Positions 27,457-36,854 are shown, counted from the stretch's first letter. The stretch: DNA of 64,000 nucleotides from Candidatus Onthenecus intestinigallinarum (GCA_018713325.1 DVFJ01000005.1:1-64000), one strand, 5' to 3'. The notes: generated by a model not told the origin, from the sequence alone. Numbers and translations are program-made.

Positions 27457-28878
27457 TCAGCAGGACGCGCCGCCGACGACATCCAGGGAGAGGATCTCGC
27501 GCTCGCGGGCGAGCAGCTCGCCGGAGAGGATGAGGCGGTCTGCCTCCTCAAAGCCGATGCGCGTCACGGTGTCGGCGAATCGCTCGCCCTTGTTGCCGTA
27601 GGCGCGGAAGAGCAGCAGCGCGCTGCGCACGGCGTCGAGCGCCTCGCGCTCGCTGCACAGCACGCGGCTCAGCTCGCGGCCGGGCACGCCCGCGCGGCCC
27701 CAGCGCCCGCCGATGAATATGCGGTAGCCGCCCTGCGCCGCGTCGTTGAGGCGGAACACGCACTTGCCCACGCACCGGCCGCAGCTGTTGCACTTCGCCG
27801 CGTCGATGCGGATGCGCCCGTCCACGCGCCGCACCGCGCCCGTGGGGCAGGCGGCCTCCAGGCCGCACTTCTTGCAGCCGCGGCAGGCGTCCTGCTCAAA
27901 GCGCGGCGCGCGCGCGCCCACGATGCCCAGGTCGTTCAGGTCGGGCTTGACGCAGTTGTTCGGACAGCCGCCCACCGCGATCTTGAACTTGTGCGGCAGC
28001 GTGACGTCATACCAGCCCTCATAGAACAGTTCATGCAGCTTGTCCGAGAGCGCGTAGGTATCGATCAGGCCGAAGCGGCACGTCGTGCCCTTGCAGCTGA
28101 CCACAGGACGCACGCGGCTGCCCGTGCCGCCCGTCTTCAGCCCCTGCGCCGACAGCGCCGCGCAGAACGGCTCGATCTGCGCATAGGGGATGCCCATCAC
28201 CTCGACCGTCAGGCGCGTGGTCAGCGCCACGTTGCCGTTGCCAAACCGCCCGGCCGCATCCGCGATGCATGCCAGCTCGTCGGCCGTCAGCCGCCCCGCG
28301 CGCGTGATCACGCGCCCGTTGAAGCGGTCGGTTCCCTTGTTGTGCAAAAAGCCCCGGCCCTTCACGCGCGCAATGTCCGCATCGGCGGGGATGTCGGCAG
28401 GCACTTCCCGGGCTTCAGGCGCGGCCTGAGCTTCAGGCGCGGCCTGAGCCTCGGGCGCGGCCGCTTCGGCCTGGCCGCCGCGCAGCTCGAGCAGGAAGTC
28501 GTCCAGCAGGTCGGCGGCGGCGCAGACGGTGTGCAGGCAGCGGGCGCCGTCGTCCTTGAAGTGGCGCGCCTTGATGGCGTCGCATTCGCGGCTGCCCAGC
28601 TCGCGCTCAAAGCGCTGCACGAGCGCGGCGCAGCGATCGCCAAAGCCCGGCGTCGCATGCGCGCGGCCCTCGATGGCCACGCGTCCCAGCACGGCCAGCG
28701 CGCCGGCCAGCGCGCCGCAGGTGCCGCCGCAGCCCATGCCGCCGCCGAATGCGGCGATCAGGCGCGTGTCCTCGGGCGATACGTCCAGTCCGTAGGCCTC
28801 GGACGCCGCGCGCAGCAGCGTCTCGGCGCAGTTGTTGTCCTCTTCCAGGTAGATTTGGGCGATGCGTCGCTTGTCCAT
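27457..28878 (-). CDS. Fusion: N-terminal C_GCAxxG_C_C domain + C-terminal siroheme nitrite/sulfite reductase-like with ferredoxin domain
   Basis: NNCAETLL...GGGMGCGGTCGALAGAL; linker AEAAAPEAQAAPEAQAAPEARE; CKGTTCRFG...GGCPNNCVKPDLNDLGI; CRGCKKCGLEAACPTGAV / CNSCGRCVGKC. Confidence 0.85.
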   Translation of the reverse strand: MDKRRIAQIYLEEDNNCAETLLRAASEAYGLDVSPEDTRLIAAFGGGMGCGGTCGALAGALAVLGRVAIEGRAHATPGFGDRCAALVQRFERELGSRECDAIKARHFKDDGARCLHTVCAAADLLDDFLLELRGGQAEAAAPEAQAAPEAQAAPEAREVPADIPADADIARVKGRGFLHNKGTDRFNGRVITRAGRLTADELACIADAAGRFGNGNVALTTRLTVEVMGIPYAQIEPFCAALSAQGLKTGGTGSRVRPVVSCKGTTCRFGLIDTYALSDKLHELFYEGWYDVTLPHKFKIAVGGCPNNCVKPDLNDLGIVGARAPRFEQDACRGCKKCGLEAACPTGAVRRVDGRIRIDAAKCNSCGRCVGKCVFRLNDAAQGGYRIFIGGRWGRAGVPGRELSRVLCSEREALDAVRSALLLFRAYGNKGERFADTVTRIGFEEADRLILSGELLAREREILSLDVVGGASC

Positions 28879-29062
28879 GGTACCCCCTCCGTCGTCCCTT
28901 GCTCGATGTGGTCTGTAAACCCGTACCTTCTTATTATACGCCCCGCGGCTGTATGCGTAAAGTATGCTTTTGGGATGGAAACCATAGGCGATCGGGTATG
29001 GATCGCGCAAAACCGCTTCCCAACGGGGGAAGATCGTGCTATACTGTGCGCGAGAGGGGGCG

Positions 29063-29584
29063 ATGGACATGCGCGAGACGGACGAGGCCGCGGGCGCGCT
29101 GCGGGCGGAGCTGGCGCCCTGGGATCAGCTGCCCGACCTGGGGCTGTACATGGATCAGGTCATCACCTATCTGGAGCGGATGTTCGCGCCGATGCGCCCG
29201 CACGCGGCGGAGAAGCTCATCACCAGCGCGATGATCAACAACTACGTCAAGGCGGGGCTGGTGCCGCGCCCGGCGGGCAAGAAGTACGAGCGGGCGCACC
29301 TGGCGGCGCTGGTCATGGTGACCACGCTCAAGGCGTCCATGCGCATGGACGCCATCGCGCGGCTGCTGCGCGCGCCCAGCGCGCCGGAGGACATCCGCGC
29401 GCGCTACGAGGCGTTCGTGCGGGCGCATGCGGCGGTGCGGCGCATCGTGGCCGAGCAGCTGCCTGCGGGCGACGGCGCGGCCGACGCGCTGCGCCTGGCG
29501 CTTGCGGCGTCTGTGTGCTGCATGCTCTCCGAGGCGCTGCAGGAGCCGGGCTGCATGGAAAAAAGACGAATTTCCGAAAAATGA
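29063..29584 (+). CDS. DUF1836-like protein
   Basis: LGLYMDQVITYLERMFAP...ITSAMINNYVKAGLVPRPAGKKYERAHLAAL. Confidence 0.8.
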   Translation: MDMRETDEAAGALRAELAPWDQLPDLGLYMDQVITYLERMFAPMRPHAAEKLITSAMINNYVKAGLVPRPAGKKYERAHLAALVMVTTLKASMRMDAIARLLRAPSAPEDIRARYEAFVRAHAAVRRIVAEQLPAGDGAADALRLALAASVCCMLSEALQEPGCMEKRRISEK

Positions 29585-29846
29585 ACTTGCAGAGGGACAG
29601 GCTTTGTGATAAAATAAACATGAAAAGTGCAGAAAGGCTCCAAGCGTAACCGACCCCTGCGGCCGTTTGCGCCATTGGGTACGGGGGGCAACCGCCGCAC
29701 CTGCCATTTTGCGAAGGAGGCTTTCCCGCTCAATCGCCGTCAAGCGATTTTTTGGCGTGCGTATGGGCAGGACGGGCTCCGTTTTTTTGTCCTCGATCCC
29801 TTCCGAATACGCGGGGAGGGAAAACCTTTACAGGAGGGAAACACAC

Positions 29847-30470
29847 ATGTCTGAGAAAGAGCGCATCTTTGACAAGGCCCTGACCCGGCGCCAGTTCCTG
29901 AAACTGACCGGCAAGGGCATGGCCGGTCTGGCCATGTCTACCAGCCTGCTGAGCCTGTTCGGCGTGACCCGTGCGGAGGTCGAGTCGGGCGCGGTGAGCG
30001 TGCTGGCCACGGCCGACGGCGTGCTGGTCGCCAACGGCGTACGCTGCACGGGCTGTCAGCGCTGCGAGATGAACTGCACCCTGGTCAACGACGGCAAGGT
30101 CATGCCCTACATCAGCCGCGTGAAGGTGCTGCGCAACCTCTACCACGGCAACGACGGCGAGACCGGCGGCATCTTCGGCGACTTCATGTACACGCCCGAC
30201 ACCTGTCATCAGTGCGAGGATCCGGCCTGCCTGAAGGCCTGTCCGATGGGCGCGATCTCCGTGCGCGAGTCCGACGGCGTGCGCGTGATCGACGAGGAGA
30301 AGTGCGTGGGCTGCGGCGCCTGTGTGGCGGCGTGTCCTTTCCACATGCCCACGATCGATCCGGAGACCAGCAAGTCCACCAAGTGCGTGTCCTGCGGCTA
30401 CTGCGCGGCCAACTGCCCGTGCGGCGCGCTGAAGATCTGCACCTGGGAGGAAGTCGCCGCGGCCATGTGA
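29847..30470 (+). CDS. Tat-signal 4Fe-4S ferredoxin-like protein (YdhY-like)
   Basis: LTRRQFLKLTGKGMAGLAMSTSLLSLFG; CTGCQRCEMNC, CHQCEDPACLKACP, CVGCGACVAACP, CVSCGYCAANCP. Confidence 0.88.
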   Translation: MSEKERIFDKALTRRQFLKLTGKGMAGLAMSTSLLSLFGVTRAEVESGAVSVLATADGVLVANGVRCTGCQRCEMNCTLVNDGKVMPYISRVKVLRNLYHGNDGETGGIFGDFMYTPDTCHQCEDPACLKACPMGAISVRESDGVRVIDEEKCVGCGACVAACPFHMPTIDPETSKSTKCVSCGYCAANCPCGALKICTWEEVAAAM

Positions 30471-30507
30471 TCGCCCGGCAGGCAGTGATATAAGGAGGTA
30501 AACCAGG

Positions 30508-32604
30508 ATGTACGCTTTGACTGGGAAAATTCTGCGCCTGAACATGACGGACAAGAGCTTCGTCATCGAGGATAACAAGTACGCCAAGGACTACCTGGGC
30601 GGCCTGGCCCTGGGCACGCGCATCATGTACGACGAGGTGCCCGCGGGCACGAACCCGACCGACGACGCCTCCAAGATCGTGCTGGCCGCGGGCGCGCTGG
30701 CCGGCACGAGCGCTTCCTGCTCCGGGCGCACGAACGTGAGCCTGATGTCCGCGTTCACGGACAAGCCCCTGATCGCCGACGCGCACATGGGCGGCAACAT
30801 GGCCCCCCAGATCAAGTTCGCGGGCTATGACGCCATCATCGTCGAGGGCAAGTCCGACACGCCCGTCTGGGTCAAGATCCTCAACGACCAGGTCACCTTC
30901 GAGGACGCCTCCGACCTGTGGGGCAAGGGCACCCGTGAGACGACCTCCCTGCTCAACAAGGAGGCCGGCCCCGAGTTCTGCGTGTGCGCCATCGGCCCCG
31001 CGGGCGAGAACCTCGTGCCCGATTCCATCATCGTCAACAGCATGTGCCATGCCGCGGGCTGCGGCGCCGGCGCGATCTTCGGCAGCAAGAAGCTGAAGGC
31101 CATCGTCATCCACGGCACGGGCTCCATCCAGGTGGCCGACGCGGCCAAGCTCATGGAGCTGAACCACTACCAGCTGTCCGACCTCATCGGCGTGAACAAC
31201 AACCACGTCATGCCCTCCAACCAGCAGAGCTGGAACGAGTTCGTCGGCAACACCCGCTGGCAGGGCGGCCCGGGCAAGGAGTGGGCGCTCGCGCACGGTG
31301 GCCCGCTGGATACCGGCGAGCAGGTGCCCGGCGACATCAACGCCATCGGCATGCGCAACCACACGATGAACTTCTTCCAGGGCGACGTCGCCTTCAAGCA
31401 CACGGTCAAGACCGGCGGCTGCCATGCCTGCCCGATCCGCTGCTACCCGCAGCTGCACTTTGACGCCCTGGAGGAGTACGGCACCGCGGACAACACCGCC
31501 ACCTGCATGACCATGACCCGCTCCAAGGACTTCTATGCCGGCCATGTCAAGGACTTCGAGGAAGAGGGCGACGGCACGCTGACGCTCGGCTCCCACTGCC
31601 AGTGGCTGATGGACGACTACGGCGTCTGGTGCGGCTACGGCGACCTGGACTACACCTTCCGCTACTGCGTGGAGCATGACGTCTTCAAGCAGAAGCTGTC
31701 CGAGGAAGAGTACAACGAGATCCCGTGGGACCTCATGGAGGCCGGCGATCCGCTGTGGGCCAACGACATGATCAGCCGCATCGCGCTCAAGAAGGGCGAG
31801 TTCGGCCGCGTGCTCGGCCTGGGCTCCCTGCGCACCGCGCTGGAGTGGGAGCTGCCCGATTCCTTCTGGAATGAGGCGACCGGCATCTACTTCAACTTCA
31901 AGAAGGGCTACATCCGCCATCACTCCAGCGAGTCCTTCGGCCAGGTCGGCGGTCTGATCAACATCGTGTTCAACCGCGACTCCATGTGCCACACGCACCA
32001 GAACTGCCTGGGCAACGGCCTGCCGTACGAGATCGTCAAGGCCCGCCTGGAGGGCATGTTCGGCGAAGGCTGCGCGGATCCCTCCGGCAGCTACACCCCG
32101 ATGAACCAGGCCAAGGCCAAGTTCGCCAAGTGGTCCATCGTGCGCAACAACGTGCATGACACGCTGGCCCTGTGCAACTGGGTGTGGCCGATGACCTTCT
32201 CCCCGAAGAAGGAGCGCAACTACGAGGGCGATACCTCCCTCGAGGCCCAGCTGCTGACCGCCGTCACCGGCGAGGAGTGGACCGAGGAGTCCCTCGACCT
32301 GGTCGGCGAAAAGGCCATGCAGCTGCAGCGCGCCATGACCGCCCTGGGCATGAACTCCAAGAACCTGCGCGCCGACCATGACGGCGTCAGCGACTGGGTG
32401 TTTGACCGCGATCCCGACGTCGAGGCGTTCACGGAGGGCACCACCAAGCTGGAGCGCAACGACTGGGAGACCGCGCTGGACATGTACTACGAGGAGTGGG
32501 GCTGGGACAAGGCCACCGGCATCCCGACCCGCGCCACGCTGGAGAAGTTCGGCCTGGCGGACGTCGCCGACGCCCTGGACGAGGCCGGCCTGCTGCCCGC
32601 CTGA
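30508..32604 (+). CDS. Aldehyde:ferredoxin oxidoreductase family (tungsto/molybdopterin) protein, YdhV-like
   Basis: MYALTGKILRLNMTDKSF...YLGGLALGTRIMYDEVP; GGCHACPIRCYP. Confidence 0.92.
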   Translation: MYALTGKILRLNMTDKSFVIEDNKYAKDYLGGLALGTRIMYDEVPAGTNPTDDASKIVLAAGALAGTSASCSGRTNVSLMSAFTDKPLIADAHMGGNMAPQIKFAGYDAIIVEGKSDTPVWVKILNDQVTFEDASDLWGKGTRETTSLLNKEAGPEFCVCAIGPAGENLVPDSIIVNSMCHAAGCGAGAIFGSKKLKAIVIHGTGSIQVADAAKLMELNHYQLSDLIGVNNNHVMPSNQQSWNEFVGNTRWQGGPGKEWALAHGGPLDTGEQVPGDINAIGMRNHTMNFFQGDVAFKHTVKTGGCHACPIRCYPQLHFDALEEYGTADNTATCMTMTRSKDFYAGHVKDFEEEGDGTLTLGSHCQWLMDDYGVWCGYGDLDYTFRYCVEHDVFKQKLSEEEYNEIPWDLMEAGDPLWANDMISRIALKKGEFGRVLGLGSLRTALEWELPDSFWNEATGIYFNFKKGYIRHHSSESFGQVGGLINIVFNRDSMCHTHQNCLGNGLPYEIVKARLEGMFGEGCADPSGSYTPMNQAKAKFAKWSIVRNNVHDTLALCNWVWPMTFSPKKERNYEGDTSLEAQLLTAVTGEEWTEESLDLVGEKAMQLQRAMTALGMNSKNLRADHDGVSDWVFDRDPDVEAFTEGTTKLERNDWETALDMYYEEWGWDKATGIPTRATLEKFGLADVADALDEAGLLPA

Positions 32605-32624
32605 CGCTTGACCCACGATACCCG

Positions 32625-32650
32625 GAGAAGGGCGCGCAAGCGCCCTTCTC
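32625..32650 (+). terminator. Perfect hairpin between AOR and next gene (attenuator/processing candidate)
   Basis: gagaagggcg cgcaag cgcccttctc. Confidence 0.6.
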
Positions 32651-32704
32651 TTGCTTCCGGCCGCGTGAATGCCCCCGTGGCCGGACCGGAAGGGAGGACT
32701 TTCC

Positions 32705-33337
32705 ATGGACGATACCCACGAGCGCCTGACCCCGGACGAGGCCGTCGAGCCGGCCGCGCCCGACGCGCCCGAGACCGAAACGCCCGAGGACGACGTGCCC
32801 GCGGAGAAGCGCGCCTTTTGGGAGACCGCCAGCGAGGCCGTGCACGCGCAGGCCCGCCAGCGCCATTACCTGACGCTGACCGACCTGTGCGCCCAGACGG
32901 AGAAGGAGCGCGACGAGGCCCGCGCGCTGATGGAGGAGGCCCGCACGCGCCCCGAGTATGCCGACGTGTACGTCTACGAGGGCGCGAAGGATCTGTACTA
33001 CTACATCTATCCGGAGCTGGCGCACAACTACGTGCGCGGCGTGGCCATGGCGCAGGAAAACGACCTGCCGCGCATCATCGCGGAGGTCGTGCGCTACGAG
33101 TCCAAGACGTACCCGCGCGCCACGGACATCAAGACGTTCACGCGCTTTCCGTACCACTATACGGTCATCCAGGTGCGGCGCATGCTCGAGCGCATGGCGC
33201 GCCAGAGCGAATATGCCGACCTGGAGCGCTACACCAGCGGGCAGAAGAACGAGTACATCTTCTCCACCCGCCACCTCAGCCGCCGCTATGCGGCCTTCCT
33301 GGTCGAGCAGAGCGAGGACAAGCGCCTCTGGATGTGA
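32705..33337 (+). CDS. Hypothetical protein, positional counterpart of YdhW
   Basis: Third gene after Fe-S and AOR genes; no motif recognised. Confidence 0.5.
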   Translation: MDDTHERLTPDEAVEPAAPDAPETETPEDDVPAEKRAFWETASEAVHAQARQRHYLTLTDLCAQTEKERDEARALMEEARTRPEYADVYVYEGAKDLYYYIYPELAHNYVRGVAMAQENDLPRIIAEVVRYESKTYPRATDIKTFTRFPYHYTVIQVRRMLERMARQSEYADLERYTSGQKNEYIFSTRHLSRRYAAFLVEQSEDKRLWM

Positions 33338-33353
33338 ACCCGGCGCACACGGC

Positions 33354-33383
33354 CGCGCGTGCCGATTGACACGCGCGTCTTTT
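33354..33383 (+). terminator. Rho-independent-like terminator
   Basis: gcgcgtg ccgattga cacgcgc gtctttt. Confidence 0.55.
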
Positions 33384-33394
33384 CGTGCTACAGT
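33366..33394 (+). promoter_or_regulatory. Promoter TTGACA-17-TACAGT, overlapping the preceding terminator
   Basis: Upstream of 33433 CDS. Confidence 0.65.
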
Positions 33395-33432
33395 ATATTC
33401 GCCCGATTACTTCGGAGGGAATGAAGCCGAGC

Positions 33433-34149
33433 ATGTTTGAAATCAAGATTGAAAAGCGTTGGTGCGACGCCGTCTACGCCCGCACCTCCGTGCGCACCTT
33501 CACCGCCGCGCCTACCGACGAGCAGCTTGACCGCCTCGGCGAGGCCGCGCGCAAGTTCTCCTGGCAGGGCATCCGCATCCGCCTCTTCCGCGGCCCCGGC
33601 CTGCGCGCCCCCATCCGCGGCACCAACGTCTATGCCGTCATCCTGCGCCGCAAGTCCGCGCCCGAGGAGCTCATGGGCTTCTACGGCGAGGCCTTCGTGC
33701 TCGAGGCCGTCAGCATGGGCCTGGGCACCTGCTGGCTGGGCGCATCCTATTACAAGGGCGTCGTGCAGACCGCCGTCAAGCCCGGCCCTGACGAGCTGGT
33801 CGGCATCGTCATCGCCCTGGGCCAGTGCGCCGAGCAGACCTTCGCCCCCAAGCGCCGCGCGCTCGAGGACCTCACCGGCCTGCAGCCCGACGCCCTCGCC
33901 GCGCTCCAGCCCTGGCAGCGCGCCGCGCTCGACGCCGCCCGCGTCGCGCCCAGCGCCATGAACCAGCAGCCCTGGCGCTTCTCCGCACAGGATGGCTGCG
34001 TCGGCATCCTGCCCCGCCCGTCCTTCCTCACGCGCAAGTATGCGCCCATCGACTGCGGCATCGCCATGCTACACCTGGCCGTCGGCGCGTACAGCGCCGG
34101 GCACGAGGGCGTCTGGCGCTCCGTTGAGACCGGCTACACCTACCGCTGA
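33433..34149 (+). CDS. Nitroreductase family protein
   Basis: VYARTSVRTF...GLGTCWLGASYYKG...APSAMNQQPWRF. Confidence 0.88.
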   Translation: MFEIKIEKRWCDAVYARTSVRTFTAAPTDEQLDRLGEAARKFSWQGIRIRLFRGPGLRAPIRGTNVYAVILRRKSAPEELMGFYGEAFVLEAVSMGLGTCWLGASYYKGVVQTAVKPGPDELVGIVIALGQCAEQTFAPKRRALEDLTGLQPDALAALQPWQRAALDAARVAPSAMNQQPWRFSAQDGCVGILPRPSFLTRKYAPIDCGIAMLHLAVGAYSAGHEGVWRSVETGYTYR

Positions 34150-34575
34150 CCAGGGGACTTTGTCCCCTGGACCCCTAGCAGGGGAACATTGTCCCCCTGC
34201 ACCCCATACCACGGGCCGCGCAAGGCGCGGCCCTTTTGCTTTGGGCGAAAGTCAGGCGAGGAAAGCGGGCACTCTACAGGCAGAAGCATGGGCGCGGGGG
34301 AAGGGGCAGTATAGGATGCGCCCCGCTCTCCCCACAGGGCCGAGCGTAGCGCAGGCCCTGGCTGGTGGGGGTGCAGGACGACACTGTCCCCCTGTCGGGG
34401 GGCCCGGGGGCAGCGCCCCCGGGAGGCCTCCCCTGTGGCGCGGCGCTCTACAGCCCCGACAGAAAGGATGCGCCCCGCTCCCCACAGGGCCGAGCGTAGC
34501 GCAGGCCCTGGCGGCGGGGTGCAGGGGGACACTGTCCCCCTGCCGGGGGTCCAGGGGGCAGCGCCCCCTGGGGGC
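34150..34575. repeat. Intergenic mosaic repeat array D
   Basis: Two gggccgagcgtagcgcaggccct units, two cactgtccccctg units, palindrome gggccgcgcaaggcgcggcccttt (34213-34236). Confidence 0.85.
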
Positions 34576-34604
34576 TTGACGGGAAAAGGGTTTCCTGCTA
34601 TCCT
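34576..34604 (+). promoter_or_regulatory. Promoter TTGACG-17-TATCCT abutting array D
   Basis: Hexamers with 17-nt spacer. Confidence 0.6.
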
Positions 34605-34650
34605 ATGCGCAGAGGCCGCGAACGGCCAGGAAGGAAAGGAAGGGAAGGAC

Positions 34651-36831
34651 ATGCCCATCCATGTGGACAAGGCAAAGGGGCGCTTTCACCTGCAGGGGAA
34701 GGCCATGAGCCTGATCCTGGAGCGGGGCGAGCTGCCGGACGGCACGCATCCGCTGCTGATGACCTATTACGGGGCGCGCCTGGAGGCGGACGAGGTGCCG
34801 GGCACGCCGCTGGGGGCGAAGGATCTGGCGTCCTTTGATACGGCGAATGCGGTGCTGCCGTTTGCCGCGCCGGGGGAGCGCTGCGGCGACTTCCGGCCCG
34901 CGATGATCGGCGCGCAGACCGCATCGGGCCGGTACGCGACGCGCCTGTCGCTGTGCGGACATGAGACGCGGCAGGGCAAGGAGCCGCTGCCGGGGCTGCC
35001 CGCGACGTATGTCGAGGCGCCGGACGAGGCGGAGACGATCGCCTTTGCGCTCGAGGACGCGCTGACCGGGCTGCGCGTGCGGCTGTCGTATACGCTGTTT
35101 GCGCAGGTGGACGCCGTGGCCGTCAGCGTGCGGGCCGAGAACGCGGGCGAGGAGCCGATGTGGCTGACGCGCTGCATGAGCGTGGCGATCAGCCTGCAGG
35201 GGCAGTATGACGCGCTGCACCTGCACGGCGCATGGGCGAAGGAGCGGCAGGTCGAGCGCATCGGGCCGATGCACGGCGAGCGCGCGATCCGCTCGGCGCG
35301 CGGCGCGAGCGGCCACCAGCACAACCCGTTCATGGCGCTGCTCTCGCGGGACGCGACGGAGCACACGGGCGACGCGTACGGCATCAGCCTGGTGTACAGC
35401 GGCGACTTCTGCATCACCGCGGACCAGGACGCCTATGGCCAGACGCGCGCGGTCTGCGGGCTGAACCCGGATACGTTCCGCTGGAAGCTGGAGCCGGGCG
35501 AGGCGTTCCAGACGCCCGAGGCGGTGCTCGCCTACAGCCCGGACGGGCTGAACGGCATGTCGCAGATCTACCACCGTCTGTACCGCACGCGGCTGTGCCG
35601 CGGGCCGTGGCGCGACCGCGAGCGGCCGGTGCTGATCAACAACTGGGAGGCGACGTACTTCGGGTTTGACCACGAGAAGATCCTGCGCATCGCGAAGGCG
35701 GCGGCGGAGCTGGGCGTGGAGCTGTTCGTGCTCGACGACGGCTGGTTCGGCCGGCGCGACAACGACGACTGCTCGCTGGGCGACTGGGTGGAGGACCGGC
35801 GCAAGCTGCCGCGCGGGCTCAAGGGCCTGGCGGAGGACGTGCAGGCGCTGGGCCTGCGCTTCGGCCTGTGGTTTGAGCCGGAGATGATCTCGCCGGACTC
35901 CGACCTGTGCCGCGCGCACCCGGACTGGGTGCTGCACGCGCCGGGGCGCTTCGCCACGCAGGCGCGCAACCAGTGGATCCTGGACATGGGCCGGCCCGAG
36001 GTGCAGGACCACGTCATCGAGGCTGTCAGCCGCGTGCTGCGCAGCGCGCCGATCTCCTACGTCAAGTGGGACATGAACCGCAACTTCGCCGAGACGGGCG
36101 CGGACTGGCTGCCCGCCGACCGGCAGGGCGAGGTCGCCCACCGCTACATGCTCGGCGTCTATCGCGTGATGGAGGCCGTGACCGGCGCGTTCCCGGACGT
36201 GCTGTTCGAATCCTGCTCCGGCGGCGGCGGCCGGTTCGACCCCGGCATGCTCTACTACATGCCCCAGACCTGGACCAGCGACGACACCGACGCCGGCGAG
36301 CGCATGAAGATCCAGTATGGCACCAGCGTCGTCTACCCCGCCAGCGCGATGGGCGCGCACGTGTCCGCAGTGCCCAACCATCAGATCGGGCGCGTGACCT
36401 CCATGCGCGTGCGCGGCGAGGTGGCGATGAGCGGCAATTTCGGCTATGAGCTGGACCTGTCGCGCCAGACGCCGGAGGACCTGGACGTCATCCGCGAGCA
36501 GATCGCGCGCGTCAAGCAGATCCGCCGCGTGACGCAGCAGGGCGTGTTCACGCGCCTGCTCAGCCCGTTCGAGGGCAACGTCTGCGCTTGGCAGTTCGCG
36601 CTGGACGACACGGTCGTGCTCTTCGCGTTCGTCACCGCGCAGAAGGCCAACCCCGAGCTGTGCCGCGTGCGCATGCGCGGCGTGCCCGCCGGACGCTGGC
36701 GCGACGAGGACGACGGCCGCGTCTATGACGCCTCCGTGCTCGAGCGCGCCGGGCTGCCGTTCATCGTGCCCGGCGGCGAGCGCCTGGGCGACTACACCGG
36801 CATGGTGCGCGTGCTGCGCCGCGCCGACTGA
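34651..36831 (+). CDS. Alpha-galactosidase, GH36 family
   Basis: FVLDDGWFGRRDNDDCSLGDW, YVKWDMNRNFAE, FESCSGGGGRFDPGMLYYMPQTWTSDDTDA. Confidence 0.94.
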   Translation: MPIHVDKAKGRFHLQGKAMSLILERGELPDGTHPLLMTYYGARLEADEVPGTPLGAKDLASFDTANAVLPFAAPGERCGDFRPAMIGAQTASGRYATRLSLCGHETRQGKEPLPGLPATYVEAPDEAETIAFALEDALTGLRVRLSYTLFAQVDAVAVSVRAENAGEEPMWLTRCMSVAISLQGQYDALHLHGAWAKERQVERIGPMHGERAIRSARGASGHQHNPFMALLSRDATEHTGDAYGISLVYSGDFCITADQDAYGQTRAVCGLNPDTFRWKLEPGEAFQTPEAVLAYSPDGLNGMSQIYHRLYRTRLCRGPWRDRERPVLINNWEATYFGFDHEKILRIAKAAAELGVELFVLDDGWFGRRDNDDCSLGDWVEDRRKLPRGLKGLAEDVQALGLRFGLWFEPEMISPDSDLCRAHPDWVLHAPGRFATQARNQWILDMGRPEVQDHVIEAVSRVLRSAPISYVKWDMNRNFAETGADWLPADRQGEVAHRYMLGVYRVMEAVTGAFPDVLFESCSGGGGRFDPGMLYYMPQTWTSDDTDAGERMKIQYGTSVVYPASAMGAHVSAVPNHQIGRVTSMRVRGEVAMSGNFGYELDLSRQTPEDLDVIREQIARVKQIRRVTQQGVFTRLLSPFEGNVCAWQFALDDTVVLFAFVTAQKANPELCRVRMRGVPAGRWRDEDDGRVYDASVLERAGLPFIVPGGERLGDYTGMVRVLRRAD

Positions 36832-36854
36832 ATCCCCAAAAAAACAAAAAAACA

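Noticed and set aside
30184-32706. 840-aa minus-strand ORF
   Set aside because: Antisense to the AOR gene; composition artefact, no recognisable domains.
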